From: Pseudomonadota bacterium | GTDB taxonomy: Bacteria > Desulfobacterota > Desulfobacteria > Desulfobacterales > RPRI01 | Assembly (NCBI GenBank): GCA_018819005.1 | Contig: JAHJQU010000450.1 | Coordinates: 1-9,719 of the forward strand | Direction of reading: 5' to 3' | Length of the DNA: 9,719 nt | Shown: positions 6,031-9,719 of the stretch, piece by piece | How positions within the stretch are numbered: position 1 is the first letter of the stretch | How the letters are laid out: every line of letters begins with the position of its first letter | Notes under the pieces: generated by a model | The model's input: only the letters and a program-made list of their open reading frames with translations | Database searches by the model: none | What the model was told of the DNA's origin: nothing | Translations under genes and position numbers: made by a program

Positions 6031-6951
6031 TTATCGCAGTTCTCTTAACTTTCGTGTCAACTCAGCGCGGCGTAAGAATGAAAGATAATCGTCAGGATGG
6101 TCTATCAGCAGTTTTTTCAGATATTCTATATTGTTGTTGATGGCGTCCACATAAAGGTCTCGGTCGATATGCCATCTTTCGCGAAAGTGATGGATGGCAT
6201 AATCCTTGACGCCCCCAAGTTCATCAGCTAAACGCTTTTGCGTCATTTCATAGAATCCAATGGTCTTTTCCAGCAGATTAAATTCGCTGGTGAATCCTTT
6301 AATTCCGGCTTCATGAAATTCCAGATAAAGAAACAGCAGTTTTTCGAGATATAAGCGGTCGGACATCTGTCCCAGTAAATCGGCTGTACCCAGCATTTTG
6401 CCGAGGAGGGCGACATTTGATGAAGAAAATTTGATTTCCGGGGTCATTGTTGTCAGGCCGGTGCAGTTCAGAATATCGGTAAAATCAGGAATTGAATCTT
6501 CAAAATAAGCATTACCGGCAAAATATTTTTGTATGAAGCCGATGCTGCGCTGAATATGGATCATGGTATATTTGGCTCCCGTTCCGGTTTCATCAGACGA
6601 CTTCTGGATATAGCCGGTATCGTGCATCATGGAGCCGATCAGGCCGATATTGATCTCCTTCTCGCTGAATCGAATACCCGATATAAATGCTCCGTGCATC
6701 AGACGCAGTATTCCCAGAAGAACTTGATGGGTGTGTCTGATATCATGGTATTCCGTATTGCAGGCCCGATATCCGGGATATTCACCTCTAAAAAGGGTTT
6801 CCACATCCCAAAAGACCTTGATCACATACTTGAAGTCAAAGGAAGGGGAGATCAGACGGGTAATAATCTGAACTTCCTCAAGAACTTGCTGATGATCCGA
6901 TAAGTCAACCAACTGACTGACTATCTGGTTTTTCTTATGATGCGCTTCCAT
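6031..6951 (-). CDS. HD-domain metal-dependent phosphohydrolase, phosphodiesterase-like
   Basis: This 306-residue soluble protein carries an HD-type fold. NTEYHDIRHTHQV (65-77) holds His69 and His73, MMHDTGYI (108-115) holds the His110-Asp111 doublet, His132 follows, and TADLLGQMSDR (189-199) supplies Asp191. The order H...HD...H...D and the YHDxxHT spacing resemble cyclic-nucleotide phosphodiesterases (YHNxxHxxDV then HD). A metal-dependent phosphohydrolase is well supported, but the substrate is unknown. No signal peptide or membrane segment is seen. The C-terminus (about 250-306) is charged and helical. The start ATG at 6951 follows AGGAG by four bases. Its likely promoter is far upstream at 7268-7240, so the transcript would have a leader of roughly 280 bases containing large palindromes. 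It ends 210 bases before rpsF and is not clearly part of that operon. Confidence 0.85.
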   Translation of the reverse strand: MEAHHKKNQIVSQLVDLSDHQQVLEEVQIITRLISPSFDFKYVIKVFWDVETLFRGEYPGYRACNTEYHDIRHTHQVLLGILRLMHGAFISGIRFSEKEINIGLIGSMMHDTGYIQKSSDETGTGAKYTMIHIQRSIGFIQKYFAGNAYFEDSIPDFTDILNCTGLTTMTPEIKFSSSNVALLGKMLGTADLLGQMSDRLYLEKLLFLYLEFHEAGIKGFTSEFNLLEKTIGFYEMTQKRLADELGGVKDYAIHHFRERWHIDRDLYVDAINNNIEYLKKLLIDHPDDYLSFLRRAELTRKLRELR

Positions 6952-7032
6952 TTTGCTCCTGATTTAATAATTCCCAGTACGCCCTGTTCTTGATTTCGTT
7001 GCTTGCATAATACCGTTAGTGGTATAAATCAG

Positions 7033-7072
7033 TTGGTTACGAATCCATCAAGTCTGATGGACTCGTAACCAA
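7033..7072. repeat. 18-bp near-perfect palindromic hairpin
   Basis: The left arm 7033-7050 (TTGGTTACGAATCCATCA) and right arm 7055-7072 pair at 17 of 18 positions around the 4-base loop AGTC; the single mismatch is at 7043/7062. No T-run follows on either strand, so it is not a typical terminator. On the minus strand it would lie in the leader of the HD gene. It may be a dispersed palindromic repeat or an RNA structural element. Confidence 0.75.
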
Positions 7073-7082
7073 TCGAAATTCA

Positions 7083-7208
7083 GACGGCAAGGTAAAAAGC
7101 TCATTATGCAAGGCGCACGAATCTTGAGGAATGAAGCGTACTTAATGGTACGCTGCAATGATGAAAGATGAAGTGCAACACAGCAGAATGACTTTTTACG
7201 AAGCCGTC
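7083..7208. repeat. 126-bp imperfect palindrome
   Basis: Complementary blocks nest in order: GACGGC 7083-7088 with GCCGTC 7203-7208; GTAAAAAG 7092-7099 with CTTTTTAC 7192-7199; TCATT 7101-7105 with AATGA 7187-7191; TGC 7107-7109 with GCA 7183-7185; GCAC 7115-7118 with GTGC 7173-7176; ATCTT 7121-7125 with AAGAT 7165-7169; AGCGTAC 7135-7141 with GTACGCT 7148-7154 around loop TTAATG. One strand would fold into a single long bulged hairpin. This fits a non-coding MITE-like palindrome or a structured RNA. Similar GGCTTCGTAAAAAGTC sequences are, from memory, common in intergenic DNA of Desulfobacterota. Confidence 0.7.
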
Positions 7209-7239
7209 AAGCTTTACTTCCCATAAAATCACTGACAAG

Positions 7240-7268
7240 AGAATATCACAAAGCGCTCTCTGTGTCAA
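7240..7268 (-). promoter_or_regulatory. Strong extended -10 promoter reading toward the HD gene
   Basis: The minus strand has a perfect TTGACA (7268-7263), an exact 17-base spacer and TATTCT (7245-7240, 4 of 6) preceded by TGA, an extended -10. Expected start is near 7233, giving a leader of about 280 bases before the ATG at 6951 that contains both large palindromes. A 6-bp inverted repeat (7268-7290) abuts the -35 and could be an operator. Confidence 0.55.
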
Positions 7269-7449
7269 AACATGTTAGAATAATATGTTTATCATTCACC
7301 TTTCCGAGGTCTCTCGGAAGTTATGAAAGGCTCTATGTGTCATATGCCCAAGCCCATGAATAATTGCCATTGCCTTGATTTTCATACTTTCGGGCGTAAT
7401 AGAACACTTATGGTATAGAAAGCAGTTCGCATATTACCTCCAATGAGTT

Positions 7450-7463
7450 TGTCAAAATTGACA
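7450..7463. promoter_or_regulatory. Operator-like quasi-palindrome upstream of the crotonase gene
   Basis: TGTCAA-AA-TTGACA has perfect 6-base arms, 112 bases before the crotonase ATG. Such a site could bind a dimeric repressor. TTGACA in the right arm could also serve as a -35, but no good -10 sits 16-18 bases later. Chance occurrence is possible. Confidence 0.25.
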
Positions 7464-7574
7464 GGTTCGTTGGAAGCCTCAAATTTGTTAAAGACATAAG
7501 GGAAAAACTGTAATATAAAAGGTTGCGTAGGAGAGCGTGGGAGTTTTATAAACGAACGAGAAAAGGAGACCGGT

Positions 7575-8369
7575 ATGAGCAAGTATGGTACATTTATTTT
7601 TGAAGAGATCGAGCCATCTATAGGACTCGTTACCCTGAACCGACCGGATAAGCTGAACGCGATAAATGTTGAGATGCTGGACGATTTCAATGAATTGTTT
7701 GCCGCTCTGATGAAAGACGATGCCATACGGGTCCTTATCATAACCGGAGCAGGCCGCGGTTTCTGCGCCGGCGCCGACCTGAACGAAATTTTGACTCATA
7801 AGAATTCTGAAGCCTTGTCTGATCCGGAGAAATATCTCAGGCTGGCGCAGGAGCGTTTCGCAGCCCTGATCTTAGGGCTTCGGCGGATCCCACAGCCTGT
7901 AATTGCCGCTGTTAACGGCCCTGCGGCTGGCGGAGGATTTTCAATGGCATTGGCCAGTGATATCAGGGTGGCCTCGCCTGAAGCCTATTTTGTAGCCTCG
8001 TTTGCCAATATCGGTCTTTCCGGCGGTGAATTGGGCACTTCCTATCTCCTCCCGCGCCTCATCGGCCTTGCGAGAGCCGCTGAAATTCTTTACACTGGAA
8101 GAAAGGTGAATGCTGAGGAGGCCGAGCGGATGGGACTGGTCAATCAGGTTGTGCCGAAGGACGCCCTTCTTGAAACGGCTCTTTCCAGTGCCAGACTTAT
8201 GACAGCCAAGGGAGCCGGGGCGCTCAGGCTGACAAAGAGGGTTCTGGATCAGAATATTGATGCCCCTTCGCTCGAGGCTGCGGTCAACCTTGAAAACCGC
8301 AACCAGACTATCATGATATTTTCAGGCGAATTTTTTAATCTCATCAAGCCTTTTTTCAAAGGAGTGTGA
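7575..8369 (+). CDS. Crotonase-fold enoyl-CoA hydratase/isomerase family protein
   Basis: The 264-residue protein is a full-length crotonase-fold acyl-CoA enzyme. It shows LNRPDKLNAI (21-30), the first oxyanion-hole segment CAGADL (64-69), the second NGPAAGGGF (114-122), and the C-terminal KRVLDQ and ENRNQT helices. The family catalyses hydration, isomerisation, dehalogenation and other reactions through an enolate-stabilising pocket. The two hydratase glutamates (GGGxE and QPE in rat mitochondrial ECH) are replaced by Ser123 and Phe143. A glutamate at 152 in GLSGGELGTSY lies in the loop where other crotonases place a catalytic acid. Simple hydration is therefore doubtful; isomerase or another activity is more likely. 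The ATG follows AAGGAG by six bases. A small ABM-fold gene follows after 49 bases, probably in the same transcript. Confidence 0.9.
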   Translation: MSKYGTFIFEEIEPSIGLVTLNRPDKLNAINVEMLDDFNELFAALMKDDAIRVLIITGAGRGFCAGADLNEILTHKNSEALSDPEKYLRLAQERFAALILGLRRIPQPVIAAVNGPAAGGGFSMALASDIRVASPEAYFVASFANIGLSGGELGTSYLLPRLIGLARAAEILYTGRKVNAEEAERMGLVNQVVPKDALLETALSSARLMTAKGAGALRLTKRVLDQNIDAPSLEAAVNLENRNQTIMIFSGEFFNLIKPFFKGV

Positions 8370-8418
8370 GAAGTCCTGTAACGGGCTGAAGCTGTGAAAA
8401 ATAAAAGGATAATGGAAT

Positions 8419-8724
8419 ATGATAAGTGTAATTGCATCTGTTCGGATAAAGCCGGGAAGGGTTGCCGATTTTCTCGATATTTTTAAAGCCGTGATGCCTG
8501 AAGTCAGAAAAGAGAGGGGCTGTATAGAATATTTTCCGGCGGTGGATGTTGATGCAAAGCTGCCGCCACAGGTTATGGATGAATATGTTGTAACTATTAT
8601 CGAGAAATGGGAGAACCTGAAAGCTCTGCGTGATCATCTTGTAGCGCCTCATGTGATGGCTTACAGAGAAAAGGTAAAGAATATAGTAGAAGCGGTATCA
8701 CTGAAAGTGCTGCAGGAACCATAA
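8419..8724 (+). CDS. Small ABM-fold (antibiotic biosynthesis monooxygenase-like) protein
   Basis: The 101-residue protein has the dimeric alpha-beta barrel pattern: beta strand MISVIASVRIKPG, helix RVADFLDIFKAVMPEVRKE (about 14-32), RGCIEYFPAVDVD (33-45), YVVTIIEKWENLKALRDHL (about 56-74), and a C-terminal HVMAYREKVKNIV helix followed by a last strand. This is the ABM / YgiN-like family, which includes cofactor-free quinol monooxygenases and many proteins of unknown role. The E62-K-W64 strand and the His73/His78 region match the usual conserved positions. A weak AAGGA lies nine bases before the ATG. It follows the crotonase gene closely, suggesting a joint role in acyl-CoA or aromatic metabolism, but the substrate cannot be told. 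Confidence 0.8.
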   Translation: MISVIASVRIKPGRVADFLDIFKAVMPEVRKERGCIEYFPAVDVDAKLPPQVMDEYVVTIIEKWENLKALRDHLVAPHVMAYREKVKNIVEAVSLKVLQEP

Positions 8725-8741
8725 CCGTGGAAAAAATTAAC

Positions 8742-8770
8742 TTGAGATTTATTCATTACCCCATTATTTT
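8742..8770 (+). promoter_or_regulatory. Candidate promoter for the dCache sensor gene
   Basis: TTGAGA (8742-8747, 5 of 6 for -35) and TATTTT (8765-8770, 4 of 6 for -10) are separated by 17 bases, in the AT-rich gap between the ABM gene and the sensor gene. The transcript would start near 8777, about 27 bases before the ATG at 8804. Confidence 0.4.
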
Positions 8771-8803
8771 TGCTTATATTTGTTTTTAAAGTAAAGAGCT
8801 CCC

Positions 8804-9719
8804 ATGAATTCACAAAAAAACCGACTTATCCTGATTATCAGCCTGCTTCTGATTACCGGCTTTCTGATAACCAGTCTGGCAAGCTTTTTCGTTTCAAGAG
8901 CTTCATTACGGTCCCAGATAAGTGAAAAAGAACTTCCATTGACAGGGGATAATATATATTCGGAGATCCAGCGTGATCTGCTGAGCCCCGTTTTTATCTC
9001 TTCACTTATGGCGGCAGATACTTTCCTGCGGGACTGGGTAATCAAGGGCGAACAGGATACAACTAAAATAACGAGGTATCTCAAAGAAATTAAAACAAAA
9101 TATAATACTTATACAAGTTTTTTTATCTCTGACAGGACGAGCAACTATTATTATGCCGGGGGCATATTAAAAAAGGTAAGTCCTGAAGAAGATCGGGATA
9201 AATGGTACTATCGCGTCAGGGAGATGAAGCCGGATTATGAGATAAATATTGATCCTGACATGGCAAATAAAGGCACCATGACTATTTTCATCAATTATCG
9301 TGTATTCGACTATGATGGAAAATATATCGGCGCAACCGGGGTAGGGCTTGCGGTTGGTGCGGTAAAACGACTTATTGAAACTTATCAGCAAAAATATAAC
9401 AGGCGTATATATTTTACCGATAATGACGGGAATATAAAACTTTACGGGTCTGATTTTCCGGTAAACATTAAAAACATTGAGGACATACCGGGGATGAAGC
9501 CGGATGTTATGAAAGAATTGTCGTCCAGGCATGGCATTTCTTTTAAATATGTTAACAACAAGAAAACGATTCTTCTGCATTCCCGGTATATTCCTGAATT
9601 CGGCTGGCATCTCTTTGTAGAACAGACCGAAGAAGCAGCCATCAGACAAATTCTTTACACATTGTTTATCAATCTTTCAATCAGCGCCGTTATCACGGTT
9701 ATAATTCTTCTTTTGACAA
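8804..9719 (+). CDS. Membrane sensor protein with dCache domain, C-terminally cut by window end
   Basis: The ATG at 8804 opens a frame that stays open to the window end (305 codons). It starts MNSQKNRLILIISLLLITGF, with a first membrane helix at about 8-30, and an extracytoplasmic part to about 283. A second hydrophobic helix begins at about 284. The central part, with FLRDWVIKGEQDTTKITRYL (74-93), NTYTSFFISDRTSNYYYAGG (101-120), RDKWYYRVREM (131-141) and TIFINYRVFDYDGKYIGATG (160-179), is a double Cache sensor as found in diguanylate cyclases and histidine kinases. The output domain is outside the window; a GGDEF domain is my best guess. The amino-acid-binding dCache motif looks incomplete: R131-D-K-W134-Y135 has Lys rather than Arg at W-2, and the late Asp is Gly (GATGVGL). 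A weak AAGAG precedes the start by six bases, and the 79-base gap from the ABM gene contains a possible promoter. Confidence 0.85.
   Translation, partial: MNSQKNRLILIISLLLITGFLITSLASFFVSRASLRSQISEKELPLTGDNIYSEIQRDLLSPVFISSLMAADTFLRDWVIKGEQDTTKITRYLKEIKTKYNTYTSFFISDRTSNYYYAGGILKKVSPEEDRDKWYYRVREMKPDYEINIDPDMANKGTMTIFINYRVFDYDGKYIGATGVGLAVGAVKRLIETYQQKYNRRIYFTDNDGNIKLYGSDFPVNIKNIEDIPGMKPDVMKELSSRHGISFKYVNNKKTILLHSRYIPEFGWHLFVEQTEEAAIRQILYTLFINLSISAVITVIILLLT

Larger units (their letters stand above)
6952..7574. other. 623-base divergent intergenic region
   Basis: This region separates the minus-strand HD gene from the plus-strand crotonase gene. From left to right it holds a small hairpin (ATACC 7010-7014 with GGTAT 7021-7025), two large palindromes (7033-7072, 7083-7208), a minus-strand promoter (7240-7268), a 6-bp inverted repeat AAACAT/ATGTTT (7268-7273 and 7285-7290), a perfect 7-bp hairpin TTCCGAG-GTCT-CTCGGAA (7302-7319), a quasi-palindrome (7450-7463), and the crotonase ribosome site AAGGAG (7563-7568). 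A weak plus-strand -10 (TAATAT, 7511-7516) has only a poor -35 (TTAAAG, 7488-7493). No convincing protein-coding gene is visible. Confidence 0.7.

Noticed and set aside
7033..7072. The 18-bp hairpin as an intrinsic terminator
   Set aside because: No T-run follows the stem on either strand, and no gene ends nearby in a suitable orientation.
6952..7300. CRISPR array or direct-repeat cluster
   Set aside because: The repeats here are inverted, not regularly spaced direct repeats, and no cas gene is present.
7443..7499. Plus-strand 18-codon mini-ORF (MSLSKLTGSLEASNLLKT) before the crotonase gene
   Set aside because: No ribosome site precedes it and it overlaps a quasi-palindrome; probably chance.
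7382..7799. Minus-strand open frames antisense to the crotonase start (7382-7741, 7488-7799)
   Set aside because: They mirror a clear coding gene, and no recognisable domain appears.
9167..9649. Minus-strand 160-codon open frame
   Set aside because: It is the shadow of the plus-strand dCache sensor gene, which stays open to the window end.

Overview
The window looks like a piece of chromosome from an anaerobic Desulfobacterota (former Deltaproteobacteria, Desulfobacterales-like) bacterium. This is an inference from the style of the proteins (HflX with a long N-terminal extension, a YybS/DUF2232 membrane protein inside the rpsF-rplI operon, a dCache sensor) and from the moderate GC content with REP-like and palindromic intergenic repeats. 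There is no rRNA, tRNA, CRISPR array, insertion sequence or complete mobile element.

Left part, minus strand, read from right to left. A housekeeping ribosomal-protein operon runs rpsF (S6), rpsR (S18), a DUF2232 membrane protein, rplI (L9). It has a good promoter and a structured leader upstream of rpsF, and a compact intrinsic terminator folded across the rplI stop codon. After a 294-base gap come dnaB (replicative helicase) and hflX (ribosome-associated GTPase), 32 bases apart and probably co-transcribed. Past hflX, a strong sigma-70-type promoter sits almost on top of the start codon of an inositol-monophosphatase-family gene. Only the first 34 codons of that gene lie in the window (bases 1-104).

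Middle. A minus-strand HD-domain phosphohydrolase (6031-6951) lies upstream of the ribosomal operon. A 623-base intergenic region separates it from the plus-strand genes. This region is the most unusual part of the window. A near-consensus promoter at 7240-7268 reads toward the HD gene, and between it and the start codon lie two large palindromic structures (7033-7072 and 7083-7208). They would be transcribed as a roughly 280-base structured leader. They may be palindromic repeats that landed there, or a regulatory RNA.

Right part, plus strand. A crotonase-fold enoyl-CoA hydratase/isomerase-type protein lacks both canonical hydratase glutamates. It is followed by a small antibiotic-biosynthesis-monooxygenase-fold protein. 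Then comes the beginning of a membrane sensor protein with an extracytoplasmic dCache domain, whose output domain (probably GGDEF or histidine kinase) is cut off by the window end.

No clear new multi-gene system is visible. The best candidates for a second look are the structured HD-gene leader, the near-leaderless start of the inositol-phosphatase gene, the stop-codon-embedded terminator of rplI, the rpsF leader hairpin and the catalytically atypical crotonase.
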